A stretch of 64,000 nucleotides of DNA from Brachypterus glaber (taxonomy: Eukaryota > Arthropoda > Insecta > Coleoptera > Kateretidae), in contig OY294047.1 in the NCBI GenBank assembly GCA_958510825.1, positions 49,521,365 to 49,585,364 on the forward strand, written 5' to 3'. A program made the position numbers and the translations under genes. The notes below the pieces were generated by a model that ran no database searches, was not told where the DNA came from, and saw only the letters and a list, made by a program, of their open reading frames with translations. The stretch's first letter is position 1. Each line of letters begins with the position of its first letter. This document shows, in pieces, positions 9,842-21,719 of this stretch.

Positions 9842-11362
9842 AAATGAATATCTCGGACACGGCCTATAGTAATAACGAACGCTCGGTTGTACCAGTTATT
9901 GTGAATTTGGTATTTGTGCCAGATTTTTCAAATCGCATTGCCGATTTTCACTTACGTTTTTTATCGTCAAGACTCAAACGTAAAAATATAAAAATAAACA
10001 ATAAATCTTTATCATGATTTGGTATTTTATTCACTTTTTATGTGGGAACTTAAAGTATGTATTTGGCGTTGCCTATCTTAAGAATGGCACCGTTGCGGAG
10101 ACGGGGCGGGGGCGTCAACTCGATCACTCAGCCGGGCCTAAATGGAACACACACACCGAATTCAATATGTATGCAGGATAAAATCAAATCAGCAGTCGAA
10201 TATCGAACGGTATTTTGATATAAAATGTACCGGGTAAATATAAAAAATATAGCTTTTTAGACGGATTTAATCGAGTTTAATATTAAAATTAAATTGTAAA
10301 ATTCACAAGGAACCGGGCTTTTTAGTTTTATTGGAACTGAATCTAATAATTTATACTTTAAAACTATAAAAACGTAATATCAAAGTTAATCCTAAAATTA
10401 AATTTTAAAATTACAATGATTTAATTTTTTTATATAGAATCTATAATTTATTTTAGGAGTATATACATATATATTTATAGTATTATTAAAACAAAAACGC
10501 CTTTTCCAAATTAATTTCTCTACACCTTTTTATTGTTACGGGTGTCTTTGTTTCAATTACCTCGAAATGACATATTTTGACATTTGTCATATTTTGAATG
10601 ATAAAACCAAATATTGCACAAATTCTTTCAAAAACTAATAATTTTCTTTGAAAACGGGATCAGATCCCGAAACGTTAGAACTTAACTTATATTCAGTTTT
10701 TCGTTCTTTTTTAATTATTTTAACGATTTATCAAGAATTTTATTGAAAATTCTTTATTTAGGCAAAATTTTTAAACTTTGGTAAGGTATTGACTAATAAT
10801 ATTTTTTAGGTAAAGAAGATATAGCAGATAAGTATTATTTTAAACGCAATACCTTACCAGAGCATCTAGAAATAGGTGCGCTTGATAAGAAGATTTTAAT
10901 TTTATTTTCTGTTTTAGATTTTTTATCGATATAAATAATCATTGAGGCGAAATGGCTCAAATTAATAATACTATTATTTTTTTTTTAATTTAAGCTTTAT
11001 CTTTACGGTGTCAATATAAAAGTTTTATCCTAAAATCAAGGTTTAAAATATCAAAATCACGGTTCGCCTTTACTCACTTTTAGTTCGTATTTAAAAAACA
11101 CTGTTTTTTTTGTACAATTTGTTTACTTATAATTTAAATATTATAAGTAATAACCTATCGAGCAAAAAGGGTCACGTGACCTCCGTAACTTTTCATTAAG
11201 CAGGTTTATTTGAACAAGAATTACATTTTATTGTTATTAGAAATATAAAAAAAAAGAAAAAATAAAAAAAAATAAATTTTTTAAATATTTTAATTTTTAA
11301 AAACATTCGGAATTTGTTTTTGTTTTTTAATTTTTTAATAATTTCATCAATCAATCTCAAAA
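9842..11362. other. Long unassigned stretch
   Basis: A GC-richer patch lies at 10080-10160. A short hairpin CGGGATCAGATCCCG followed by AAACG is at 10656-10675. GGTAAGGTATTG (10780-10791) has its complement CAATACCTTACC at 10847-10858. No gene or copy of another repeat in this window was seen. Confidence 0.45.
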
Positions 11363-11830
11363 ACGTTACGCCGCGTTACAGATGGGGGGGGGTGTCAGTA
11401 AAAATGTTACGTAACACTTAAAAAAATGTTTATTGGATCACGTTTGGACTTTGACAATGATCTAGGCCTAAAGAGACGTATTCCTTGCAAATTTTATCGC
11501 ACACGGCATGGTTAACAGTTCACTAAATCCTCTAAACAAAAACAAATTACACATGGAAAACCATAGCCAGTAACCGGTTTTCGGTTAACCGGTTGTGGAA
11601 ATTTCATCAGACCGGTTTTGGGTTAAAACACGAAAGCAATAACCGGTTAAAAACCTGTTTAAACCATAAAGCAAAATTTCCTTTTAATTTTTTTACTTTT
11701 GGTAAAAATAAAAATGTTACGTTACAAATATGGGGATGGAGGTTCTCGAAAATGTTACGCCGCGTTACATGGGGGGGTGGGGGTCAAAAATTACCAAATT
11801 TCGCGTTACGTAATACTTGAACGTTCCCAC
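11363..11830. repeat. GTTACG-type dispersed repeat (two ends) with AACCGGTT cluster
   Basis: ACGTTACGCCGCGTTACA followed by a G run at 11363-11390 is repeated directly at 11752-11780. The right part continues to CGCGTTACGTAATACTTGAA (11803-11822). Related ends occur near 28435-28460, 42530-42560 and 54044-54210, so this is a dispersed element family. Between the ends are exact AACCGGTT octamers at 11572, 11587 and 11641. Confidence 0.65.
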
Positions 11831-12800
11831 ATCTAATCTCAGGATTGGTATGTAAGTCCGAAACAAAAAATTCAAAAAGTTTCTTTAAGAGGAAGGTTTT
11901 GAACAGGGTAATATACCGCCATTGATGAAAAATCGATAAAAATAAAAAAATGGTTTATGTTTGAAAAAAAAGTGTGAAAAACCTTGGATCCGGGCTATAC
12001 TTATTATAAATGATTTTTTTATATTCACCCGGATAGAAAAATTCCTTTTTTTTGCCTTACATTCATATCTTTCCATCTGCGAGTACTCCTGACTTTTGCG
12101 CTTAAAGTCCTTTATACCTGCCACCCCCTTGATTCTCTTAAAACCCTCCTAAACTATAAATCTTCAAGCGGATGGAAAATTGTGGATCATAATTTTTCCT
12201 ACACAATACACATCATAAAGTTTACAACTTTTGTTGTGGAAAAGTTTTCGAGTTTGATGGTATTTTCTAAAAATTGATTAGACTGTACTCGTTGTAAATA
12301 ATTACAACTACAACAACTACAACTTAAAGTATACCAAACTATAACTGTAATATAATTAACCAAATGTTACAGTATTAATAAACACATTTGCGTGGGGATT
12401 CAAATGTACCAGCACGGTCTCTATGTTAGTATGACAACATTTTGTATACAATACACACATTGCAGTATTTAATATCACAAGTAAAGTATTAAATACCAAT
12501 GGTGGCGATATAAATAAAAAATATGTATTAACAAATAACATTCAGTATTAAAAAGTCCAACGAAATTTTCTGAGTGTAGGGAGGTTGTTAAAAAAGTTTA
12601 ATTTTTATTACCTGTTTTTCTTTACCAAAATGAAATTATATTTTATTTTTTTGACTCATGACAATTTATGTTTCTGGCCAGGAATCGTCATGACGCGTCA
12701 CTGACTATATTAAATAAATTCCAAACTTTTTTTGAAAAACGGTACCTTTCCTAAGAAGCTACCAATCTCAAAAGGGGAGGTCGACATTTCTAATATTAGA
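11831..12800. other. A+T-rich stretch, possible weak TIR element 12197-12578
   Basis: CCTACACA near 12199 and its partial complement CTGAGTGTAGG near 12570 could be ends of an old element of about 370 bp, but the match is short. No reading frame was supported. Confidence 0.3.
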
Positions 12801-12804
12801 TTTT

Positions 12805-13640
12805 TCACAGCGCCTGCGCTAGAATAATATTAAACAGTAAGTAGTTTCGAATTTTCAAAAATTTTCAAAAATCGTTCTAGACAAAATTTCTTGGATATAA
12901 ATTTGTTTCATAAAAAAATAATCAACTTTTTTTAATATCCGTCCGTCTGTCAGTCCATCCGTCCGTCCGTCTGATGTCACAATTCTTGTAAACACGGTAA
13001 CTCAAGAACGAATAATCCGATCGACTTGAAATTTTCAGGAAAAATTATGTTCTACGAGAGGAAGATCTCTATTGTTTTTAAAAGTAATGCCCCTCAAAAC
13101 AAAAAGTTATGGGAGGTTAAACTTTTAAAAAAATTGAAAAAAGCTGAAAGAAATTTCCGATTAATGCAGCTTTTCTAGGAAAAATTAATTTTATTATAAG
13201 GATCATTTCTACCAATTTTAAAAGCAATCCCCAAAAAAAAAATTATGGGGTTAAACTTAAAAAAAAAAGAAAAAAGCTGAAAGAAAATTCCGATTAACGT
13301 AGCTTTTTCAGGAAAAATTTCTTTTATTATAAGGAGTAATTTTAACAATTTTAAAAGTAGTCCCCCCAAAAACAAAAAAGTTAGGTATGGAGGGTTAAAC
13401 TTAAAAAAAAAATAAAAAAATCAAATTATTTTCGTTTTTTTTTGCAAAAACAAGGAAATAAGTTTTTTTGCCACAAAATTATTTTTCAATTTTTTTTTTG
13501 TTTCAAAAAAAGATCTTATTTAAAAAAAATGCTGATTTTTTTATTTATTTATTTTTTTTTTTAAAAAAGTTAATTTTTTTGCAAAAAGGAAATAAAAAAA
13601 TGTTAAAAATGTTTTAAAGTTTATTTTTAATCCACAACTT
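12805..13640 (+). mobile_element. GTCY element, family 2, copy 1
   Basis: The start motif CAGCGCCTGCGCTAGAATAA is followed by TAGTTTCGAATTTTC, then a GTCC/GTCT array at about 12941-12975, and then the core ACTCAAGAACGAATAATCCG. Copies at 26096 and 48660 share the same order. After the core come two degenerate direct repeats of a block containing AAAGCTGAAAGAAA (about 13140 and 13275). GTCY microsatellite plus conserved flanks is typical of DINE-1/Helentron-derived short elements; no helicase is present. Confidence 0.75.
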
Positions 13641-15235
13641 ATGCACATAACCCCGTAACTTCTGCACACGTGCTTTGGTTGACGGGGTTTTGCGGAAAAG
13701 TGTCCGAAATCACCCATATCGTCCGAAGTCACCCCAGTTGACGGTAATAATTTCTCAGTATAAAGTATTCCAACTGTAACGGCTAATTCTTCTTGAAAAC
13801 TCGATATAATAAATACTCCGACAAAAAAAACTATAAATTCAGTGGAAAGTCCTTTTAAATAAATAACTCATAAAACTACAGGAATCGAGTTTTATAGAAA
13901 CCGGTTTATAAGATTTTCGTCCTAAGCCGTAAGTCTTTATTTTTGCTACATTCAAATATGCTAGGGATATAATGTGAATGGATCCTTAAAAAAACTACAT
14001 TTTGAAAAAGCTCTAAATAAAATAAATAACAAGGTAAAAGTGCATTTTTTTAAACGACAGTCTTAAACCCAAATAACTTTTACCTTAAGAATGAACATGA
14101 TGAAATCTACCGTATGCTTTGTTAGAAGCGTGAACTAACTACGGTGAGGGGCTGGTGGCAGGTGACTATTGTTTACACTTAGTACGCGTAAAGAGAGAGA
14201 AAGACTGTGTAAACTCACAGTCTAATGTCGTAAACTTTGTCAAGCAATACAGTGTTGCCGGTTGCAACACACACAAAGTTTAGATATTTTATTGTAAATT
14301 TTAAGAAATATTAGTTTTATTTGAGTTTTATATGAACTAGTATTTTAATTTTAATAAGTTTAATTATATTACATTATCAAACATAGTTATAGTGACGTAG
14401 TATAGTAGTTTTTTAAAATTTTAATGTAGGTATAAAGATTTATCATAATGATAAAGTGAAAATCGTGAAAACTAGCGATACTTATGTTTACACCAGAAGC
14501 AGTATCGCGTACGTTGATGTAAACAAACAAACAAAAAGATGACACCTTCATAAACATTGGTCTGAAATAACTTCTTGAGGTAAAAGTTCTTTGCTTATAT
14601 CATAAGACTGTTAAAAATACTTTTACAGATATTGAATGAAAAAAAAAACGAAATGTTAAGAAATATTTGTCCGATAGTTTTTTATGTTTTTTTTTTTTAG
14701 TCAAATATTTTCTTAACATTTTTGTAACCTAATTCACCATAAATAGAAACTAATAAAAAAATTATAAGTATGATCTAAAACTTTATAGTTTTTTTTTAAT
14801 TTTTTTATATTTTTATTTTTTTGAGTTATTTTCCTTCTATCCTTGAACCTATTCTGGAAACTACTTTCCAAATAAAATATTTGCCAAGTTCCCGTATCAT
14901 AAAATCAAGTTAAATGCCATTGTAATAGATTATACTCTGCTTCTACCGTTAAGTTGGTAGGACTGTAATTTTCCAAAACTTTTCCAATATATCGAAGAGG
15001 GTAAGTTGGTCCTAATGCGTTTTCCCGACGAAAATACAGACGTCAAGATCGTTAATGAATTTTCGATGGCAGGAATGTATTTTTTGCAGGATCAGATTAG
15101 ATAACGTTAAATCAATTAAAGTGTCCTTTTAGGCTTATAATGTCGGATGTTACAACTTTTTAAATTACTGTTTACTTCAAAAATATCCCTATTCTATGTA
15201 GTTTTACTACCATTAACGACAAAGTGAGTTGATAC
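13641..15235. other. Unassigned stretch with a possible decayed inverted-repeat element (14031-14628)
   Basis: GGTAAAAGT blocks near 14033 and ACTTTTACCTTAAG near 14083 are related in reverse complement to a segment at 14574-14628 (TTGAGGTAAAAGT), so an old inverted-repeat element is possible. Its interior (14110-14280) is GC-richer. A further imperfect hairpin AAATGTTAAGAAATATTTG pairs across 14653-14720. No gene was recognised. Confidence 0.35.
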
Positions 15236-15315
15236 AGGTTATTTTATTATGATGTGATAATAATAATATCATTATTAATGATAACTTTATTATCATGAGC
15301 TAATAAAATAACCTA
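15236..15315. repeat. Hairpin
   Basis: GGTTATTTTATTATGATGTG pairs with its near-complement ending AATAAAATAACC. The loop is composed of ATT-rich sequence. Confidence 0.8.
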
Positions 15316-15350
15316 AATATTATCTTTATTTTTTTATAGTCTATCAAAGT

Positions 15351-16388
15351 ACTAGTTTCATAACACCCGTTTTTAGCGCACGAGTACAAGTGCGCTAAAA
15401 ACGTGTTATGAAACTAGTGTGCTCTAAAATTAAAAAACAACTTACATTTAAATTGATTACTGTCTTAGGGTTTTTGTTTTGGATTGGTATTACAATTTTT
15501 GCTATGTTTAAAATTCATAGAACAATAGTTTATTGTATTACTAAGAGGAAAAGTCAAGCTTTTTTTTACTAGTCTGTAGAATTTACGGACGACGCGAAGC
15601 GGAGTCCGAAAACTATAGACGAGTAAAAGAAAGAACTTTTCGTCTGAGTGAAACATACTATTTTTTCTTCAAGCATCCTTTATATATTTTTTAAATATTA
15701 ATTTTTGAATTTAATTTATTCAGTAAAAAAGTATGTTTTTTTTTTTATTAAAATAGGCCAATAAAAGCCTTTTGAAATAAACTTAAACCTTCCTTAGCTC
15801 ATTTTAAATTTTTTTCGTTGCCTAAATCGTACACTTTTCGCGATTTTGATGGTAACTTGTATAATGTAGCATTTGCAATTTCGGAGAGATTTGTAGGTGT
15901 ATAAACCATATATTCTTCTTCAATCATTTTTAATCAATTTCACACAAGGTTTTTGCACAGTATCTCGAGTCAACCACCTGTTTACATAATAAACAAACAA
16001 GTTTGAAGTATGCCTGTCATCAAAGTCAAAGAGTGCTGCCGCCAGTGGTGGTTTTGCTAACTAACTTTTTTAATGGCGTACAACAATGAACTCATTTTTT
16101 TGCTGTGAAAAAATAGAACACTTCTAACTAGTGTGTTCAGTTATAAAATATGAACAATTAAGTACGCTTGAAGAAAAACGATATATTGATATCTTTTATA
16201 TTCAGCTCTTCTCTTTTTCACTGCAAGTAACCAAGCCACATTTTTTTGACATTTGCACGGAAAACGCCAAGCGATTGTCTTTTGTCCTGTATTGCCAACC
16301 CAAAACAAAAAAAAAGTACGAACCTCTTATAAGCATATAAGAACAAGCAAATTGCGTGTGATTATGAACTTATAAGAGTCGCAAAATG
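15351..16388 (+). mobile_element. Hairpin-headed element, copy 2 (interrupted)
   Basis: A perfect palindrome at 15351-15420 (arms CTAGTTTCATAACAC / GTGTTATGAAACTAG, inner arms GTTTTTAGCGCAC / GTGCGCTAAAAAC) is followed by a body shared with 38020-38511 (-) and 56560-57610 (+). The body carries ATTTAAATTGAT, TTTTGTTTTGGATTGG and ATGTTTAAAATTCATAGAAC up to about 15525. It resumes near 16180 (CAGCTCTTCTCTTTTTCACT) and ends at TTATGAACTTATAAGAGTCG (16361-16380). The roughly 650 bases in between are an insertion that includes the hairpin at 15559-15629. No protein is encoded. Confidence 0.7.
15559..15629. repeat. Hairpin inside the interrupted element
   Basis: TTTACTAGTCTGTAGAATTT followed by ACGGAC pairs imperfectly with GTCCGAAAACTATAGACGAG followed by TAAA, around the GC-rich loop GACGCGAAGCGGA. 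Confidence 0.75.
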
Positions 16389-16530
16389 GAAAAAAGCTTT
16401 TTTGAAAACAAGTTACTGCTTTATATTCTTTAGTATACTCCTTGCAGTTGCAAGTAGCTTTTTCTTGTAACTCAAACAATTTTCGAGATATTAAAACTTT
16501 ATTGGCGTCGCCTTTGGAAATAATTTAGAA

Positions 16531-16729
16531 ATAGTAGAGGGAACCACCGGCTTTAATTGACTTTCGAACCAATTTATAGGGAGTGTCCGCTTCACTTACG
16601 CTTTCGCCAAATTTCAATTATTAATTAACTGAAAAAGGCAAATCGGCACCGGTGAGAATCGAACTCACGCTATTTTGGGTAGTAAACTCGTCAAGTACGA
16701 CGCGGTAGTCCACTACACCAATCCTCCCA
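16531..16729 (-). mobile_element. tRNA-derived SINE, head type I
   Basis: Read on the minus strand from 16729, the element starts GGGAGGATTGGTGTAGTGG (pol III A box region) and has GTGAGTTCGATTCTCACC (B box) about 50 bases later. The body that follows includes GCCGATTTGCCTTTTTCAG and ends near CTACTATTTC. Body and tail match the SINEs at 34258, 35806, 56600 and 63589. The 3' tail found in the other copies is cut off here. The head resembles a tRNA but is not a functional tRNA gene: stems do not close and it is fused to the SINE body. Confidence 0.85.
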
Positions 16730-18159
16730 TTTGATTATAAAATCACTTATAAGAACTTTGTTTTACATAACTGAAACTACCTGTATAAACGAAATAGTTT
16801 TAAATTTCAAAAAGTTAAACTAAACTATGCGAAAAAATAATATACCTTTCGGATTTCTAGTTTTACTGATGATAAATCATATGCCTGAGTTATCTATTAG
16901 GTAATTTACATTTAAAATTCGTTGAAATACTCTACAATTTTGCGTTAAACTTCCAAGTATAACTTTTCAACTTCCTACGATATTCTTTAAGTTTTGCTCT
17001 TCCGTTTTGAGTACTCTTCGTTGCCATAACATATTTTAACATTTTGATTTTTTTCTAAAAAGTTTAACCTATCCAAACTGCAATTTTTGTAAGAATGCTT
17101 CACAAAACTTACACTTGAACATGTTTTAAAATAACAGACGCCATTGACATTATCTGTATGTCGATTTGACAACACAAGTATCACGTGTTTAATATAAACC
17201 AATCACTGCGCTACTTAAACATGTGCAATGTATTGTTACGTAGAACGCAAACTAAAAACTAAAATTACATTCGAATGGCATATTATCAACAGTACTCGGC
17301 GAATTTCCAGTACTCGCATAGGCGCCGTGTCGACTCTAGCGTTGACGCGAGGTTTTAAATATTTACATTTTTATTTCTTTTTATCTTGATTTTTTTTAAT
17401 GATTTCATTTAAACGAGTAAGGTGGGAAAAAAGTTATCGATAAATAATAATTAAAAACTTTCGTATTCCTAAAAGATAAAAATCGAATGTCGGTTTTTTC
17501 TTTGAAAAACACCGATATATATACATATTTATAGTTAATATGTATAGTCAATATTATTGTATGTAACAAATTAGTCGTCAAATGTTTCGATTTAGTGACC
17601 CTTATAAAAATTTCCCTCATAATTCGGAAAAATTATTCCGTAAGCCTATGTTTCTGTGTTTATTTTCAACGTTGTTAAGTCATAACTGAGTTTACGCCGA
17701 CTACTGATTATCAATAAGAGAACAAAACTCGTTTAAATGCGCTACACTAGAAAACATATTGGGTTTTAAATTATAATAAAACATCTATTATTACGTATAT
17801 GTTCCTGATAATTATCATTAACATTACAATTTTACAGTTCATACATCGTAATCTCTCTTGTAATTTACACGGTTTTTTTCTATCAGTGCAGTATACAATA
17901 TTCTGCGAAGCATTATGTATTTTCGCAGCTTGTTTAAACGCGTAGTTTACATTTTTCACTTGTTGTTTATTTGCTCTTCCGATAACCATACGCCACACAG
18001 AGCTCTTTCCTGCATATCTTAGCACAAACACGAAGACTTTGTAGCGACTTGGATCATATTTCCTCCATACATATACATGGGCGAGCAGATGGAGAGTACA
18101 GATACAGAAGGTGATATATTTTGTTTACCCAGTTCATTTTTACAAAAAAATATTTTTTA
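16730..18159. other. Unassigned stretch with one protein-like open frame (17771-18122, minus)
   Basis: Mostly A+T-rich with no repeat partner. On the minus strand a frame open for about 117 codons ends at a stop at 17771. Its composition (WRKYDPSRYKVFVFVLRYAG, then KSSVWRMVIGRANKQQVK) is more protein-like than the other open frames. There is no known domain, no clear ATG near its 5' side, and no conserved neighbour. It is recorded as a candidate exon or transposon remnant, not as a gene. Confidence 0.25.
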
Positions 18160-19520
18160 GACGCTCATTAAAGTACAGAAGCGAAGTAGGTCCACTGTAC
18201 CATTATTTTAATTACTAAATTACGACTTAGAATTTTACTTAAATTCAGTTAGTATTTTACATAAATTTCAATTTTAGGTCAGAATTTTACTTTACGTTTT
18301 TAAATTTACACTTAACCTCTTCAGGGACGAATTTTTTGTTTAAATTAATTTAATAGCAAAAGTTAAAAATGTTTTTTATTGTCAAAACAGGCAAACAACT
18401 GAAGATGTGTGAATGTTGCTTGTGGTTGAAAATAAAGCAAATGGCAACACCTATAGCCATTGAGCAATAAGGAATTCGGTTATTTTCATTTTGCGGAATT
18501 TATTTTTAAACGTACACATATGTGCCTATGTCCCTGAAGAGGTTAAAGTTTTCCTTAAATTCCTACTTAAAGTAGAATTTTACTTATTTTCTGGCTTGAA
18601 TTCGGAATTTAACTTAAATCCCAATTTTAAGTGAAGTAAAGATTTTATGAATTTTTGTAAAATGTCTACATAAAATTCAAACTTTACTTAAATAACGACT
18701 TAAAGTTTTACTTAAATTCCAAATGTCAGTCAGAATTTTACACAAATTTTGACTTAAAATTAGGATTTAACTCCGAATCAAATTCAGAAAATAAATAAAA
18801 TTCTAAATTAAGTAGATATTTAAGGAACGTTCTAACTTGTAAAGTTGGAATTTAAAGTTGCCATTTAAGTAAAATTCTGACAGAGTTTGAATTCATGTAA
18901 ACTACTGATTTTACTTACAGAATTTTACTTAAAATGCGACTTAAAGTTGAAGAAGAAGAAGAATTGTCCTTAAATATCTAAGTAAAGTAGAACTTACTAT
19001 TACTACTACTACTTATTTAACTTTAATTCGGAGATTAATTTAAAACCTAATTTTAAGTAAAATTTTTACGTAGTTGGAATTTTTGTAAAATTCTGACTTA
19101 AAGTTGGATATCTCCTTAAATTACGACTTAAAACTTGACTTAAACTCCAACTTTAGGTCAGAATTGTATATAAATTTCAACTTAAAATTAGGATTTAACT
19201 TAAATTGCGAAAATACGTAAAATTTTACTTAACGTAGGAATTTAAGAAACATTCTAACTTTAAGTTGGAATTTAAAGTCGCAATTAAAGTAAAATTCTGA
19301 CTTAGAGTGTGAATTTATGAAAAATACTGACTTACAGTTAAAATTGTCCTTAAATATCTACGTAAAGTAGAATTTTACGTATTTTCTAACTTTTATTCGG
19401 AATTTAAGTAAAATTTTGGAAAAGTCGGAATTTATGTAAAACTCTTACTTAACGTTGGAACTTAGGTTAAATTTTAAGTAGTAATTTAAGTAAAATTCTG
19501 ACTATTAGTTCGAAATTACG
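18160..19520. repeat. Degenerate tandem array (ACTTAAA / GAATTTTAC units)
   Basis: Over about 1.3 kb the words GAATTTTACTTA, CGACTTAAAGTT, GGAATTTAAG and TAAAATTCTGAC recur at irregular spacings, all recognisable as diverged units of one satellite-like repeat. The array has drifted strongly, and a piggyBac-type MITE interrupts it at 18316-18542. Short reading frames do not persist through it. Confidence 0.75.
18316..18542. mobile_element. piggyBac-type MITE, 227 bp
   Basis: CCTCTTCAGGGAC at the left end and its exact complement GTCCCTGAAGAGG at the right end are each flanked by TTAA (18312-18315 and 18543-18546). TTAA target duplication with a short TIR beginning in C residues is diagnostic of piggyBac-superfamily insertion. 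The interior has no reading frame, so an autonomous piggyBac transposase elsewhere would have been needed. Confidence 0.85.
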
Positions 19521-19814
19521 AATAGAATATTATAGTGAACTTTCCATATACTGTCACCTAGTTTTTTTTTTAAACTAAAATTTGGAATTCTTCTTCTTTA
19601 CCTGCACCCTTCAGATATACATTCCCATAAATATTTCAAGATTGCCAGTTTAAGCTGAATATAAAACAAACGGCTCGTAAATCACAAATGCATTGTGATA
19701 CATCTGTCCGGTGTTCACAACGCTTTCTAGATAGAAGTAATATTTTCATCTAAAGAAATGTGCCAGGAATACTTGTGTAGCACAGTTATAAACACACAAA
19801 ATAGTTATTTAAAA

Positions 19815-20410
19815 TACAAGGCCGAAAAGTTAAGTTTTTCGATTGATTAGGTTTTTAGAAGCCGAGGGCTGGCCGATATGGTCCGGCCCGAGGGTAATAA
19901 AACTACGAAATCGAAATTTAACTTTTTGCCCGTGTATTATACAATATTTTTTATTCGATTGTTACTAGTTATAATAAATTTTTAAAATATACTAATTTTA
20001 AATTGCAAAAAATATTTCTATTTCCTGTCTTATTACTTATCTAGTTATCCATGACAAATTGCTATTAAATCAAATCGCTTAAAAAACAATTGAATCATTT
20101 TTTTTGCGTGCGGTTTCATTTTCAAGTTAAAATAGCTTGGTGGTTAATTTCTGTTAAAATGTGTCTGTTATGAAAATAATAATACTTCCAAAACTGTTCT
20201 ATGAATATTATAAATATTGAAATTGATTTTACAATTGAAATTTTGTGTTTTTATGTTATTTTAGGGGATGAATACAGATTAATCAGTTAACATATATTTT
20301 GAGGTTATGTTATAGAAGAAATTATTTTGTATGAAATGATTATAATAACTGTATCTTTTGACCAGAGAACCAAAGAACAGTTAGTTTAAGACCAAAAGTG
20401 ACCAAAAGGT
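19815..20410 (+). repeat. ~540-bp dispersed repeat, copy 2, with terminal hairpin
   Basis: 19930-20410 is the reverse complement of 6580-7080. Its left end (about 19822-19930) folds into a hairpin: CCGAAAAGTTAAGTTTTTCG pairs with CGAAATTTAACTTTTTGCCC, and GCCGAGGGCTGGCCG pairs with CGGCCCGAGGG. Confidence 0.7.
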
Positions 20411-20693
20411 CATATTTCTTTATACTGTAATATTTACAGTAAAGGTAAAGCATCTTCTTTTAAAAAGGTTAAAACTAACATGAACAAAAAGTGTCGCTTT
20501 TAGATTTAATTGAATAAAAATATACTTAAATAACTTTTTATTATCAGACTGAAAAAACAGATCATTTGAACCAAGTAAATACGATATACGTATACTTAAA
20601 CGATTGATGCTTTTGGTACATGCCAAATGAAGGTTGAATCTGAAGTAATATAACCATAACCATTTTTTGGTCAAAGTAATATGAGTTAATGTA

Positions 20694-21058
20694 CCGGGTG
20701 TCCCAACTCTATTCACCCAGCGATATATATTTTTTAATTTTCTAAACAATTTTTGCTTGATTTTTTAGAGAAATTTTGACAAAAATACCCATTTTCAACC
20801 CTATTTTAAACCTAAAAAAAAATGTTTAAAAAAATTTAAAAATATATAGTTAAATGGAAAATTTAATAAGCTTTTAAATTATGTAACACACGACCCCCTT
20901 TCCATTTAAAAAAATGTCCCTCTATGTCCCCCTGCCCACTTTTCAAATATATGCTAAAGATAGTTTAAGTTGTCTTACTTAAAATTGTTCTCTCAGAACT
21001 TGTTTATCTCTTTTAGTTTACGTGAAAATCGCTGGGTAAATAGAGTTGGGACACCCGG
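20694..21058. mobile_element. Mariner-type MITE with 31-bp TIRs (365 bp)
   Basis: CCGGGTGTCCCAACTCTATT followed by CACCCAGCGAT at the left is matched by the complement of ATCGCTGGGTAAATAGAGTT followed by GGGACACCCGG at the right, with one mismatch. Both ends are flanked by TA (20692-20693 and 21059-21060). TA duplication, TIR length and absence of coding capacity identify a non-autonomous Tc1/mariner-superfamily element. Confidence 0.92.
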
Positions 21059-21404
21059 TATACATTTACAGGTACAAAAATGATCTTGCTTTGATTTAAG
21101 AGAATTTAGCGCAGTACTCAAGTACTGAGCAAGTAGTTTTAAATCTCATGCTCCTTGTCTCAAGACCATTATGGCATAACAATGTAGCATTCATACCAAA
21201 AACTGATTTTTCTTTTTTCTTTTTCGGTGTATGAAAAAATATGAAAAATTTGCAATTTTCCGCGTTTCCGATTTACCCCTGGGATGGTGTAAAAAATGGC
21301 ATACAGGATGCTTGGATGCAGCCCAGAAGTGGTCGCAAATAAAAGTAAATAAAAGTAAAATATTACGGATTGCTGTCAGACAAAAGTGACACATAAGCGT
21401 TAAA

Positions 21405-21643
21405 TTATGATGAAGCTGAAGTTTGCAACGTTTTTTGCAACGAAAATTCAAATAGTATATTAAAGCTCCTATTCCATAACACGTTTTTAGCGCACGAGTA
21501 CAAGTTTAGAAAACAAGCCGGTTGCGGCGACTTTTATAAAATACTAGTGCGCTAAAAACGTGTTATGGAATAAGAGCTTTAATATACTATTTCAATTTTC
21601 GATGCAAAAAAACGTTGCAAACTTCAGCTTCATAAATTATGCT
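21405..21643. repeat. Large near-perfect palindrome (GCGCACGAGTACAAG hairpin family, copy 3)
   Basis: The arms of about 118 bases include GAAGCTGAAGTTTGCAACG, AATAGTATATTAAAGCT, CCATAACACG and TTTTTAGCGCAC, all complemented on the right side. The inner part is the same hairpin as at 7934, 15351 and 38411. The outer flanks show that a wider region (TTTGCAACG blocks) has been inverted as well, so the palindrome is longer here than in the other copies. Confidence 0.9.
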
Positions 21644-21719
21644 TATTTTTTTCATGTGATTTAAATAAATAAATATTTAACTTGTTTAAGCTATTTTCTA
21701 AAAATAGTTATAGTGTTTT

